Shown here: piece after piece, positions 9,250 to 18,567 of the stretch
How positions within the stretch are numbered: the stretch's first letter is position 1
How the letters are laid out: each line of letters begins with the position of its first letter
From: Methanococcoides sp052057775
GTDB taxonomy: Archaea > Halobacteriota > Methanosarcinia > Methanosarcinales > Methanosarcinaceae
Assembly (NCBI RefSeq): GCF_052057775.1
Contig: NZ_CP195121.1
Span: 744,001-808,000 of the forward strand
DNA: 64,000 bases
Direction: 5' to 3'
Translations under genes and position numbers: made by a program
The notes under the pieces: generated by a model
Seen by the model: only the letters and a program-made list of their open reading frames with translations
Databases searched by the model: none
What the model was told of the DNA's origin: nothing

Positions 9250-10713
9250 ATGGAACAATATTTTGAAACTATATTTAATTCCGTAAATGACGGAATTCTT
9301 ATCCATACTTTTGATGGCCGTTTTCTGGAAGTGAATCGCATAATGTGTGATGATCTGGGATATCAGAAAGATGAATTGCTACAGATGATGGCATTTGACA
9401 TAACCCCTCCGGAGATCAGAAAGGACATCGGCAGACAGATTGCTGAGAAAATGTAGCAGGGTGGCGGTATCGTTGAGACCGTGAGTATTTGTAAGGATGG
9501 CACCCATGTACCGGTTGAACTCAATATCCGCCCCATTGAATACAAAGGAACTCCTGCAATCCTGGCAGTTGCCAGAAATATAACTGAACGCAAGAATGCA
9601 GAACGAAAACTGAGGGAAAGTGAGGAGAAATTCAAGACGGTTTTTGAAAATGCTAATGATGCGATCTATGTAACTGGCCTTGATGGAAGGTTCCTGGAAG
9701 TCAACAAGATGGCCTGCAGGCAACTGGGTTATAGTCGGAATGAGCTTCTTCAGATGACGCCGGAAGATCTGGATTTTTTTGATGGTACAATAGAGGTATG
9801 CAAACGCATCAGTCAACTTCTTCAGGATGGGCACAAAATCTTTGAGTCAACTCTTGCCCGTAAGGACGGATCTATATTCCCGGTTGAGGTAAATATCCGA
9901 CTTATTGATTACATGGGGGGGAAGGCCATTCTGGGTGTTTCAAGGGACATGACCGAACAAAAGCGCGCAAATGAGGCAATGCTCAATGCCAAGCTTGCGG
10001 CTGAAGATGCCAGCCGGGCCAAATCAGAATTCCTCACGAATATAAGCCATGAACTGAGAGCTCCTCTCAATTCGATCATCGGATTCTCGGAAGTACTTTG
10101 CAGTGAAAATATTGGCACTCTGAATGAGACTCAGAAACGGTATGTTTCCAATGTTAACAGGAGTGGCAAACATCTTCTGGAACTGATTAATGACTTACTT
10201 GACCTGTCAAAGGTCGAGGCCGGTAAGATGGAACTGAACCCTCAAAAGTTTGCTGTTCATGACGTCATCAATGAAATATAGGATACCATGATGCCTCTGG
10301 CAACAGAGAAAGGAATTGAGCTGAAGTGCGTGGGCATAGATAAAGTTTTCATTGTAGCGGATGCCATGAAATTAAGGCAGATACTTTACAATCTGATGAG
10401 CAATGCGATAAAGTTCACGGACCGGGGTGGATATGTGACCATCGAAACACGTTCTTCCGATGATAAGATCTCCGTTCTTGTAAAAGATACCGGTATAGGC
10501 ATTTCAGTCGCGGATCAGGAGAAACTGTTCCGTCCCTTCATCCAGATCGATCCTTCGGATGCAAGAATACATGGTGGCACCGGACTTGGCCTCAGCCTTG
10601 TGTAGAATTTTGTTGAATTGCATGGCGGTGAGGTCTGGGTTGAAAGTGAGGTTGGGAAAGGAAGTACATTTTGGTTTACTATACCAACAGATCTTGTGGA
10701 TCCGGCTTTATGA
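9250..10713 (+). pseudogene. PAS-PAS sensor histidine kinase with three in-frame UAG codons
   Basis: One continuous frame of 488 codons encodes PAS (about 1-115), PAS (about 116-240), a HisKA domain with phospho-acceptor His267 (NISHELRAP) and an HATPase domain with NLMSNAIKF, DTGIGIS and GGTGLGLSL. It is interrupted only by UAG at codons 69 (9454-9456), 344 (10279-10281) and 452 (10603-10605), and it ends at UGA 10711-10713. No frameshift is needed, and family-like sequence continues after each UAG (for example VELHGG after the third). In PAS2 the residue matching codon 69 is Gln. In related kinases the residue matching codon 452 is often Lys. Either this is a pseudogene, or UAG is read as pyrrolysine. 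ATG 9250 has GGTGGG just upstream; ATG 9238 is an alternative. There is no receiver domain or membrane span, so the kinase would be cytosolic. Confidence 0.8.
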
Positions 10714-10909
10714 TATCGAATTATATGTCCTGCCGGATTAGGGGGATCTTGTCTTTCTTGTTATTTCAAAGTCAATATCCTTTTTTAAAATCATTGGATG
10801 TATCCTAAGAAGAGTGCATTTTACCGTAATTCTATTTTAATTAAGAACTAATAATATAGTATGTCATCTCCAAAAAATACAGTATTTCAACTTCTCATGT
10901 AAGCGGCCT

Positions 10910-12133
10910 TTGAAAACGGTATTCTTCACATTGCTCATATTTTTCTCTCTTTTCATATGCACTTCTCCAATAGTGATTGCTGCGGATTCGCCTGAAAGTC
11001 TGTATGGCTTTGAGCTTGCCTCGGAAACAAGCTATGGCTTACAGGATGCAAATGGAGATATCATCGGTGAAGAGGTCGTGTTTGCCTATGGTGATGATTC
11101 AGGATATGGTTATGAGATCGCCATGTCAAATCTTTTCTCGCAAGAGCAGGCAAACAATTATTTCCAGCTCCAACAGGCAGAACTTATCGAGGGGTTTGAA
11201 TCCGGTTTTTATGGTGCGGATGTGAAGGCTGCGGAGAGCGGAATGCAGTTTGACAGGATCGCCTATGATGCCGAAATAAACAACATAAAGATACAGCTGA
11301 TCGTTTTCAAATACCATAATTTTGTCATCTCAATTGTCGATCATTCTAATTACGGGATAGCATCCACTCTTGAGCAGCATTCAAAAGCATATGTTGATGA
11401 GATCTATATCTCTGCTCAGAAGGTCAGCATTACGGAGGTTGTCGGGACTGTTGAAGAACTGGAAGGCCGGGTGGAAGTGCTGCATCCGTGGTCTGATCAG
11501 TGGGAGAAGATCAATGAAAAGAACGAGATACATGAAGGCGATCAAATAAAGACATTGAGGGGGTCGAAGGTAACTTTAAAATTTGATGATGGAAGGTCCC
11601 GGATCAGGATGGAAGAAAGGTCGTTTATCGAGATCTCCACTCGGGTTGAAGAAGACAATACTGATAAAAATGTAAGGTTTATCAAACTATTTTTTGGTGG
11701 GGTATGAACGAGAGTCCAGAAATTGGCTGGAATGTATCTTTTCGTCACCACTCCCACAGCTGTGACAGGGGTTAAGGGAACTGAGTATGTGGTCTATCAC
11801 GATCCTGACATGTCTGTTGACAGGATCTATGTTCAGGATGGGATCGTTGAGGTAACAACAGCGAATGAGGTAATTGATCTCTATGAAGGTGAGAAGATCA
11901 CTGTTCAGGATAGCTATGCAGGGACTGTTCTGAAACTTGGGGATGAAGAATGGGATGGCCTGATAGGGGATTTCGGAGGGGATATTTCGCCAGAAGATGT
12001 TGATGCTGAAAATGAGAATTACCCTCCTGTTGGAAGTGGGGACGGGGATGCTTCAATGGATGGCTTCACTGCACCGGGCTTCTTTGCAATGGTGATGATG
12101 GCCGTAGTTGTGTTCAGGATTAAGAAAAAATAA
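10910..12133 (+). pseudogene. Exported FecR-domain protein with PGF-CTERM-like anchor, one in-frame UGA
   Basis: A frame of 408 codons starting at TTG encodes a signal peptide (about 1-25), an N-terminal domain of about 150 residues that I do not recognise, a FecR domain (about 175-350) with the signature TPTAVTGVKGTE, and a C-terminal APGFF motif plus hydrophobic stretch and IKKK tail resembling the PGF-CTERM signal cut by archaeosortase. UGA at 11705-11707 (codon 266) interrupts the FecR domain exactly where relatives have Trp (G-x-V-W), so a UGG-to-UGA change is the simplest explanation. Without suppression the product would be cut before the FecR core and lose its anchor. The ORF after the stop (from 11723) has no ribosome site of its own. 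It lies directly after the UAG-interrupted kinase. Confidence 0.7.
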
Positions 12134-12204
12134 CCCTTTTTGAAAGGGGCAAAAATAAAAAGTGAAGGATGATGAAAGATCCCTTATTTCTTTCATCCTT
12201 TTTT
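12134..12204 (+). terminator. Two hairpins after the FecR gene
   Basis: The first hairpin is CCCTTT/AAAGGG at 12134-12149. The second (12165-12200) pairs AAGGAT..GAAAGA with TCTTTCATCCTT, with a three-base bulge, and is followed by six T. Together they look like a transcription terminator. Confidence 0.65.
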
Positions 12205-12246
12205 GTTAAGGTCCGAATAGGATAAGGTTATGGGAACCGTTTTCTT

Positions 12247-12447
12247 TTATTCTTCTTCCGGTCTGGATCTTCTGGTTTCCAGAAGGTAGATCATACCTAT
12301 CATGGAAAATCCGATCGTGGTTAAAAGCAACGGGATCATTTTGGATGAGCTTGTATGATTCCCTAAATGTGGGGTTAAGTTGTAGATTAGTGCCAATGAG
12401 ATTGCCACTAATGAAACGATGATTATTTTGACTTTTTTCTCTTTTAT
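12247..12447 (-). CDS. Possible 66-residue membrane protein with an ATA start
   Basis: An open frame of 66 codons encodes two hydrophobic spans (about residues 8-23 and 38-55), flanked by a Lys-rich N-terminus (KEKKVK) and an acidic tail ending PEEE. No ATG, GTG or TTG lies at the front of the frame. Instead ATA sits three bases after a good GGTGG ribosome site. It may use the rare AUA start, have lost its ATG by a G-to-A change, or be chance. The hydrophobic pattern and the ribosome site favour a real or recently lost gene. I recognise no family. Confidence 0.4.
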   Translation of the reverse strand: MKEKKVKIIIVSLVAISLALIYNLTPHLGNHTSSSKMIPLLLTTIGFSMIGMIYLLETRRSRPEEE

Positions 12448-12767
12448 GTTACCACCACTGATAACTTTGTGTATAAATTTCCATTGTCTTTTGTATGAAA
12501 ACTACTATGTATTATTTAACAGTTTCCCTTGTCATTTCTGTTGAAAGTCCGGAAGTAACGATATAAGACGGCCATTTTTTACACAGATGCTAATATTTTT
12601 GCTCAAATGTACTTCCCTGTCCATAATGGCGATCCTGAATGGGGGTTTTGATCAGCGGAATAGAAAGAACTCCCTGTAATCTGAAAACGAGAATATGGCC
12701 CATGGGGTCCGGGGCATATGGATGGCCACTGATATGACCTGATGGCCTTCCACTTTATCCTTTGGTC
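12448..12767. other. Intergenic stretch without a supported gene
   Basis: About 320 bases between the possible small gene and the transporter, both on the minus strand. I see no reading frame with a start site, RNA gene or clear repeat. Confidence 0.4.
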
Positions 12768-13757
12768 TTAAAATCGTCTGAAGCTTACTGCCTGCAATTT
12801 CGAAAAACCTCTCCAGTATGCATTATAGAGTTCTCTTCCGGGCTTCAACCACGCTTGCATGCGGCTTCCGAAGATGGGCATGCTTCCCATGCTGGTCATA
12901 AAAGCTCCCGTGAGTATGAGTCCGCATCCTATGATCGTACTTTCAAATATTGGGTCGTTGAGTAACATGTAACCGAAGAATATGCTGCTTACCGGTTCCA
13001 GTAGTGCGATAACGCTGGCCTTCCGGGCTTTCATGTTCACGGCCCCGTTGAGATATATGAGGGTTGCAACTGCTGAGATCCCAAGCCCCATTTGAATGAG
13101 GTTGCCGAGGTTATCGAGGACGACCTGGCCGGAGACACTGGTGGCATATGGTGATAGGATCAACATTCCTATGAGGGTTGACCAGAATACCATGGTAACT
13201 CCTGAATAGTCCTCTTTCAGATGGTCTATGGTCAGACTTCCGGCTGCACTTGAAAGTCCGGATATCAGTCCGAAGAATATGCCCAGCGGAAAGTCACCTC
13301 CCATCCCGGCGGAGGAAAAATTACCGGGGTCGATAAGCATCAGGATGCCTGCTACGGATATTGCCAATGCTATCATGCTCTGGTTGCTTATCCTCTCCCT
13401 GAACAGCAGGGGCGATGCCAGGGTCACATATACCGGAGCTGTATAAAGTAACATGACCGCAATGGACACGCCCGCATACTTCATGGAAAGGAAATATGAG
13501 AACACACATGTGATGTTCAAAATCCCTCTTAAAAGCATATATGGCTTCTTTTTCGACAAATAAAAGTCTTTATACTTTTTTGTAGCGATAATAAAGGCTA
13601 TTATCCCAATTAATCCAAAGAAGAATCTATAGAACAATATGGAACCAATTTCCATTCCATTTATGCCTTCTAATAACACACAAACGCTTCCATACATAAT
13701 ACAGGACGTAATAATGTATATTGAAGGTTTATTTGAGGTTCTATCTATTCTGAGCAT
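12768..13757 (-). CDS. DMT/EamA-family transporter
   Basis: A 329-residue membrane protein with about ten transmembrane helices arranged as two EamA repeats (about 10-140 and 155-290). It belongs to the drug/metabolite transporter superfamily, which exports amino acids, nucleotides or other metabolites; the substrate cannot be told from sequence. The frame is open to a TTG at 13808. I prefer ATG 13757, because a TATATATA box at 13783-13790 lies about 29 bases upstream of it and would fall inside the longer version, so the mRNA is probably almost leaderless. The C-terminal tail of about 35 residues is basic and cytosolic. Confidence 0.88.
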   Translation of the reverse strand: MLRIDRTSNKPSIYIITSCIMYGSVCVLLEGINGMEIGSILFYRFFFGLIGIIAFIIATKKYKDFYLSKKKPYMLLRGILNITCVFSYFLSMKYAGVSIAVMLLYTAPVYVTLASPLLFRERISNQSMIALAISVAGILMLIDPGNFSSAGMGGDFPLGIFFGLISGLSSAAGSLTIDHLKEDYSGVTMVFWSTLIGMLILSPYATSVSGQVVLDNLGNLIQMGLGISAVATLIYLNGAVNMKARKASVIALLEPVSSIFFGYMLLNDPIFESTIIGCGLILTGAFMTSMGSMPIFGSRMQAWLKPGRELYNAYWRGFSKLQAVSFRRF

Positions 13758-14096
13758 TGGACGCCCTGAATGGAATGCTGAGTATATATACTTATTTGAA
13801 ATTAACAATTATTAAAAATAGATATGAAGATTAAGGAGTTTATTTCGTTTAATATAATTTTATATTGATTATAATTTGATATTTGTAAAGATGATGTCCA
13901 TTTTAGAGATCTATTTCACATAAATACATTAAAATATGCTCGATGAGCCCACTTTTTGGGATTTTTTGAGGGGAACTTTTAGAGGATTTTCTTCGATCAA
14001 TTTTTTGTTCATATTTAGATCCCACAGTATTCTCGATAATTTTAAAAAGATTTATAAATTATTTCAGTTATCATATTTTCCGGGATGTAGAAATAA
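13758..14096. promoter_or_regulatory. AT-rich divergent promoter region
   Basis: About 340 very AT-rich bases between the divergent transporter and NUDIX genes. It carries a TATA box for the transporter (13783-13790) and TTTATAAA for the NUDIX gene (14051-14058). I see no gene in it. The composition continues into the AT-rich NUDIX-helicase module. Confidence 0.5.
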
Positions 14097-14492
14097 ATGA
14101 AACACTATGAAGTCGTTGCAGCAATAATCATTGATGATAACAAGGTTCTATGTGTTCAAAGAGATCATGGGAAATACGATTACATTTCTTTAAAATATGA
14201 ATTCCCAGGTGGGAAAATTGAATCTAATGAAACTGAAGAACACGCGTTAGAACGCGAGTTACTAGAGGAACTTGATCTTAATGTAGAAATTGAGAGAAAG
14301 TTTTTAACTGTAAATCATCAGTATCCTGATTTTAGTATTACTATGCACAGTTTCATTTGTAGTGCTTTAACTTCAAACTTGAACCTTAAAGAACATATTG
14401 CATTCAAGTGGGAATATCCAGAAAATTTATTGACTTTGGATTGGGCAGAAGCAGATCTTCCAATTGTCTCAAAATTAATGAAGGAATGTTAA
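14097..14492 (+). CDS. NUDIX hydrolase (MutT-like NTP pyrophosphohydrolase)
   Basis: A 131-residue single-domain NUDIX protein. The NUDIX box spans residues 39-61: Gly39, Glu45, then RELLEEL from Arg53. It matches GX5EX7REUXEE except that the last Gly is Asp60. Such enzymes hydrolyse nucleoside triphosphates or other nucleoside diphosphate derivatives to release pyrophosphate or a monophosphate. The chain is of normal MutT length with no extra domain. The stop codon is one base before the ATG of the large helicase gene, so the two are surely co-translated. A TATA box lies about 40 bases upstream. Base composition is much more AT-rich than the flanking genes, which suggests transfer. Confidence 0.9.
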   Translation: MKHYEVVAAIIIDDNKVLCVQRDHGKYDYISLKYEFPGGKIESNETEEHALERELLEELDLNVEIERKFLTVNHQYPDFSITMHSFICSALTSNLNLKEHIAFKWEYPENLLTLDWAEADLPIVSKLMKEC

Positions 14493-14493
14493 A

Positions 14494-17418
14494 ATGGATA
14501 ATTTTCCTGTTCATTTATTAGATAGCTTGAAAACTGGGTTCATTGACCGGTCATTTGCTTCAAAAAAGGAGTACATTCCAGAATTAATAGTAAACGATGC
14601 CGTTAATGGGCAAAAAGTACTGCAAACTATATCTCGAGAACTAAAAAATTGTGACGAATTTTGGTTTTCAGTGGCATTTGCAACAAAGAGTGGCGTAGCT
14701 TCTTTAATAAATTCATTTCAAGAACTTGAAAGCGCTGGGATTTATGGAAAAGTATTGGTTTCCCAGTATCAATATTTTACTCAACCAGAAGCACTGAGGT
14801 GCCTATCAAAGCTTAAAAATATTGAATTAAAAATCGCAGTAGGTTGTGATTTTCACGCAAAAGGCTATCTTTTCAAAAAGGGAAATCGATATAACTTGAT
14901 TATTGGGAGTAGTAACCTCACAGCTAATGCATTATGCTCAAATAAAGAGTGGAACCTAAAAATTTCAGCGACTTGTGACTCTAAATTGATAGCTGATTCA
15001 ATTAACGAATTTAAGAATGAATTTGAAAATGCCATTTCTGTGGATGATGAATTCATCAATTCTTATGCAGTAGATTACAATTTGCAAAAAAGGTTTATTT
15101 CAGATTCAAGAAAAAACATTGAATTCCATCACACCGATTCTATAGCTGCTAATGCAATGCAAAAAGAAGCATTAGCAAACCTGAAAGATTTAAGATCAAA
15201 TGGAAAGGATAAAGCCCTGCTAATTTCTGCAACAGGAACAGGTAAAACATATCTTTCTGCATTCGATGTGAAAGCATATAATCCTAATAAGTTTTTATTT
15301 GTAGTACATCGTAGAAACATTGCAGAAAATGCTATGAATAGTTTCAAAAAGATCTTTGGAAACAGCCGAAGCATGGGAATCTACTCTGGGAATGAAAGGG
15401 AAATTGATGCTGATTTTATATTTTCAACAATTCAGACCATCTCTCGAGATGAACATTTAATCCAATTTACCGAAAATCATTTTGACTATATTGTTATAGA
15501 CGAAACTCATCGAGCAGGAGCAGAAACTTACCAAAAGATCCTCAATCATTTCAAGCCCAAATTTTTGTTGGGTATGACCGCTACACCTGAAAGGACAGAT
15601 GGGTTCGATATCTTTTCTCAATTTGAACACAATATTGCATACGAAATACGTTTGCATAGGGCTTTAGAAGAAAAGATGTTATCAACATTCCATTATTTTG
15701 GAGTAACTGATATTACGGTAGATGGTCAAGTTTTGGATGAAGATGCAGCCTTTTCTTTGTTAACAGCAGATGAACGTGTAGGTCGGATCACTGAAAAAGC
15801 TGAATTTTATGGTTGTGACAATGGTTGTGTGAGGGGGCTTATCTTTTGTAGCAGTGTAGATGAGAGTCAAGGACTTTCTGATGCGTTTAATGCAAGAGGT
15901 TACAAGACTATTTCATTATCTGGCAAAAATAGTGAGGCTGAACGAATTAATGCGATAAACAGATTGGAGAGTTACAATCCTTCTGAAAAATTGGATTATA
16001 TCTTTACTGTTGATATCTTCAATGAAGGAGTAGACATTCCAAAAGTAAATCAAATTATTATGTTGAGGCCCACATCATCGGCCATAATTTTTGTACAACA
16101 ATTAGGTAGAGGTTTGCGTAAAGCTAATGACAAAGAATTCCTTACTGTGATTGATTTCATAGGTAATTATAACAATAATTACTTAATTCCAATTGCGTTG
16201 TATGGGGATACCACTTACAATAAGGATACTTTGCGTAAGTTGATGCTAAGTGGGAGCAGTTTGATTCCGGGTGCTTCAACTATCAATTTTGATAAAATTA
16301 CGCATGATAGGATTTTTGCAGCAATTGACAAAGCGAACTTGCATCTCAAAAAAGACCTTGTCAAAGACTATGAGCTCTTAAAGTTCAAGGTTGGCAGAAT
16401 TCCTATGATGATGGATTTTGTAGAGCATGGTTCTCGAGATCCACAATTGTATGCGAAATATTCAAAATCCTATTTTAACTTTGTATCAAGCCAGGAAGAA
16501 TCCTTGCAAAACAAACTATCGAAAAAGGAAATCAAGCTACTCGAGTTATTCTCCAATGAGATTGCAAACACCAAAAGGGTTGAGGAAGTTATTATTCTTA
16601 AGAAACTGATCGCTGGAGATATTCTTCTAAAGGAAGAATTAAAGGCGATTATTTTTGATAAATATGGCATTTCGATTTCCGATGAAACAATAGAATCGTG
16701 TATTAAAAACATTAATTTTGACTTTGTGACTGAAAATCATAATAGGAAACTAATTAGTGTCAGTGAAATATATGGTCTAAGCATTGTTTCCTATACAAAC
16801 GAAATTATATCATTTACTGATGATTTTATAAAATCGCTGAAAAATGAGACTTTCCTGCGCTTTTTAAATGATATGCTGGATTATTCTGAAACAATTTATG
16901 ATCGAAATTTTGACAAAAATAAGTATGTTGATGGTTTCGTATTGTATCAGAAATATTCTAGGAAAGACGTTTTTAGAATTCTGAACTGGAATCAAAATCC
17001 ATTAGCACAGAATGTTGGAGGATATCTTATCAGTCCTGAAAAGACAAATTGTCCAATATTTGTCAATTATCACAAAGAAGAGCACATTTCGAGCACTACA
17101 AAATATGAAGAAGGGTTTGTTAACAATTCTGAATTTGAATGGATGTCAAAATCGAGAAGAAAATTGGACAGCAAAGATGTTGCTACCATCAGAAATTACA
17201 GAAATGGATTACGTTTGCCTTTATTCATTAAGAAGAGCAATGGGGAAAGTGATGATTTCTACTACATGGGTGATGTAACGCCTATTGATGGTAGTTTCAA
17301 AGAAGCTACTTTGGTTGATGACAACAACAAAAACGTTTCAGTTGTAAAAGTAAGGTACAGGATGAATCATCCTGTCGAAGATTCTATCTATGAATATATT
17401 ACAGCACCAAGTAGTTAA
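14494..17418 (+). CDS. PLD-type nuclease / superfamily 2 helicase with DUF3427-like C-terminus
   Basis: A 974-residue protein. An N-terminal phospholipase-D-like nuclease domain (about 35-190) has His121-x-Lys123 followed by IIGSSNLT (136-143). The SF2 helicase follows with Walker A ATGTGKT (246-252), DETH (336-339), a TATPE motif III and motif VI QLGRGLR near 540. The long C-terminal part (about 600-974) ends in a region resembling DUF3427 (about 800-970). Such chains would unwind and cut nucleic acid. The gene follows the NUDIX hydrolase by one base. Proteins with this layout often sit in bacterial genomic islands with anti-phage genes. Low GC supports horizontal transfer. The role in defence is inference. 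Confidence 0.88.
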   Translation: MDNFPVHLLDSLKTGFIDRSFASKKEYIPELIVNDAVNGQKVLQTISRELKNCDEFWFSVAFATKSGVASLINSFQELESAGIYGKVLVSQYQYFTQPEALRCLSKLKNIELKIAVGCDFHAKGYLFKKGNRYNLIIGSSNLTANALCSNKEWNLKISATCDSKLIADSINEFKNEFENAISVDDEFINSYAVDYNLQKRFISDSRKNIEFHHTDSIAANAMQKEALANLKDLRSNGKDKALLISATGTGKTYLSAFDVKAYNPNKFLFVVHRRNIAENAMNSFKKIFGNSRSMGIYSGNEREIDADFIFSTIQTISRDEHLIQFTENHFDYIVIDETHRAGAETYQKILNHFKPKFLLGMTATPERTDGFDIFSQFEHNIAYEIRLHRALEEKMLSTFHYFGVTDITVDGQVLDEDAAFSLLTADERVGRITEKAEFYGCDNGCVRGLIFCSSVDESQGLSDAFNARGYKTISLSGKNSEAERINAINRLESYNPSEKLDYIFTVDIFNEGVDIPKVNQIIMLRPTSSAIIFVQQLGRGLRKANDKEFLTVIDFIGNYNNNYLIPIALYGDTTYNKDTLRKLMLSGSSLIPGASTINFDKITHDRIFAAIDKANLHLKKDLVKDYELLKFKVGRIPMMMDFVEHGSRDPQLYAKYSKSYFNFVSSQEESLQNKLSKKEIKLLELFSNEIANTKRVEEVIILKKLIAGDILLKEELKAIIFDKYGISISDETIESCIKNINFDFVTENHNRKLISVSEIYGLSIVSYTNEIISFTDDFIKSLKNETFLRFLNDMLDYSETIYDRNFDKNKYVDGFVLYQKYSRKDVFRILNWNQNPLAQNVGGYLISPEKTNCPIFVNYHKEEHISSTTKYEEGFVNNSEFEWMSKSRRKLDSKDVATIRNYRNGLRLPLFIKKSNGESDDFYYMGDVTPIDGSFKEATLVDDNNKNVSVVKVRYRMNHPVEDSIYEYITAPSS

Positions 17419-17470
17419 TGGAGCTTGAATGGACTAATGTCCTGTCAAAAATTCGATTCTCGATTTTTTC

Positions 17471-17881
17471 TTATTCCATCACCAGAAGCTCCGCCATCTC
17501 CTCAAGATCGTCTGCAGCTTTTGGATCGGCTACTATTGAATGCATGGATCCGCCGTTATCTCCTTTGAAGCGGGGGATGATGTGGACGTGGACATGGGGT
17601 ATTGTCTGGCCGGCTACGGGCTTATTGTTCAGGCCGATGTTCGAGCCGTCTGCAGATACGGCTTCCTCTACCATTTTTGCGATCACTTTTACGGTGGCAA
17701 AAAGGGCTCCGGCTTCCTCGGCAGGCATGTCGGTGAAGTTCTCGTAGTGCTTCTTGAGGGTAACCACTGTGTGTCCTTTAGAACAGGGGTTTATGTCAAG
17801 GAAAGCATAGGTCATTTCGTCTTCGTAGACCTTGTATGATGGGATATTTCCCTTTATGATATTGCAGAACAGACAATCCAT
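17471..17881 (-). CDS. HIT-family hydrolase (HINT-like)
   Basis: A 136-residue histidine-triad protein. It starts with CLFCNIIKG (a CxxC zinc-like pair), has the helix DINPCSKGHT near residue 30-40, and carries the catalytic triad HVHVHIIP at about 96-103. HINT-type enzymes hydrolyse AMP-lysine or adenosine phosphoramidates and are nearly universal. It is convergent with the AT-rich helicase gene, and its base composition is that of the host chromosome. Confidence 0.93.
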   Translation of the reverse strand: MDCLFCNIIKGNIPSYKVYEDEMTYAFLDINPCSKGHTVVTLKKHYENFTDMPAEEAGALFATVKVIAKMVEEAVSADGSNIGLNNKPVAGQTIPHVHVHIIPRFKGDNGGSMHSIVADPKAADDLEEMAELLVME

Positions 17882-17974
17882 ATTTCGACTCCTCAGTTAT
17901 ATTCCGGTCTTTACTTATATAAAGGGTTCTACTACTGCCAGATTATTTAAACCGCTTAATTATGTGGAAAGTGG

Positions 17975-18565
17975 TTAGCACTTTTTGCGCAGGGCAACAA
18001 GTGCTATTGCCAGCAGGGCAGCCAGGAGGGTGAATGCTGGAGTCTGATTGGTATCGTTCTCCGGGGATTCTGCTGGTGTGGGTTCCGGGCCGTCGTAGTA
18101 TTCGGTGGAGATGTAGGGGAGGACTGCTGTGAAACCTGAGCTTACCAGAGGTTCAGAGTTGTTGGGTTCATATATAGCATAATAAATGTCTAGAGGTACA
18201 GAACCACCTGCCCAGTTTTCAGTAGGGACTACTGTCCACTCATAGGTCTGTGTAGAATTTATCTCACAAAAGTCTCCTTCGCTATACATTCCTAGTTGGG
18301 ATGTAGGTCCGCTAATTATCTCAAAGTTATCTTTTCCTAATTCCGTTAATTCAACATAGACGAAACTATTTTGGTACACTTTGATGTCTATTCTAATTGT
18401 GAATGGCTCTCCAATTTTTAAATTTGGTTTTGCTGCTTCCAGTCCTAATAATTCATCATTATAATATACGTCGTATGTATAGACGTCTCCATAGGGATTG
18501 TATGCGGATGCATTGTTTATTATGATCAAAAATACAAGACATCCAAATATTATTCTTGTAATCAT
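17975..18565 (-). CDS. Sarcinarray-like exported surface protein
   Basis: A 196-residue exported protein. A signal peptide (about 1-21) precedes NPYGDVYTYDVYYN, a beta-rich body and a Pro/Thr/Asn-rich linker. A C-terminal TPAF motif follows with a hydrophobic helix and RKKC tail, a variant of the PGF-type archaeosortase signal. The N-terminal sequence and the YISTEYY segment before the linker match my recollection of the Methanosarcina 'sarcinarray' family. It starts two bases after the stop of the giant membrane protein gene, with AGAGG as ribosome site, so both are one operon and probably act together at the cell surface. Family assignment is from memory and is not certain. Confidence 0.65.
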   Translation of the reverse strand: MITRIIFGCLVFLIIINNASAYNPYGDVYTYDVYYNDELLGLEAAKPNLKIGEPFTIRIDIKVYQNSFVYVELTELGKDNFEIISGPTSQLGMYSEGDFCEINSTQTYEWTVVPTENWAGGSVPLDIYYAIYEPNNSEPLVSSGFTAVLPYISTEYYDGPEPTPAESPENDTNQTPAFTLLAALLAIALVALRKKC

Positions 18566-18567
18566 TT

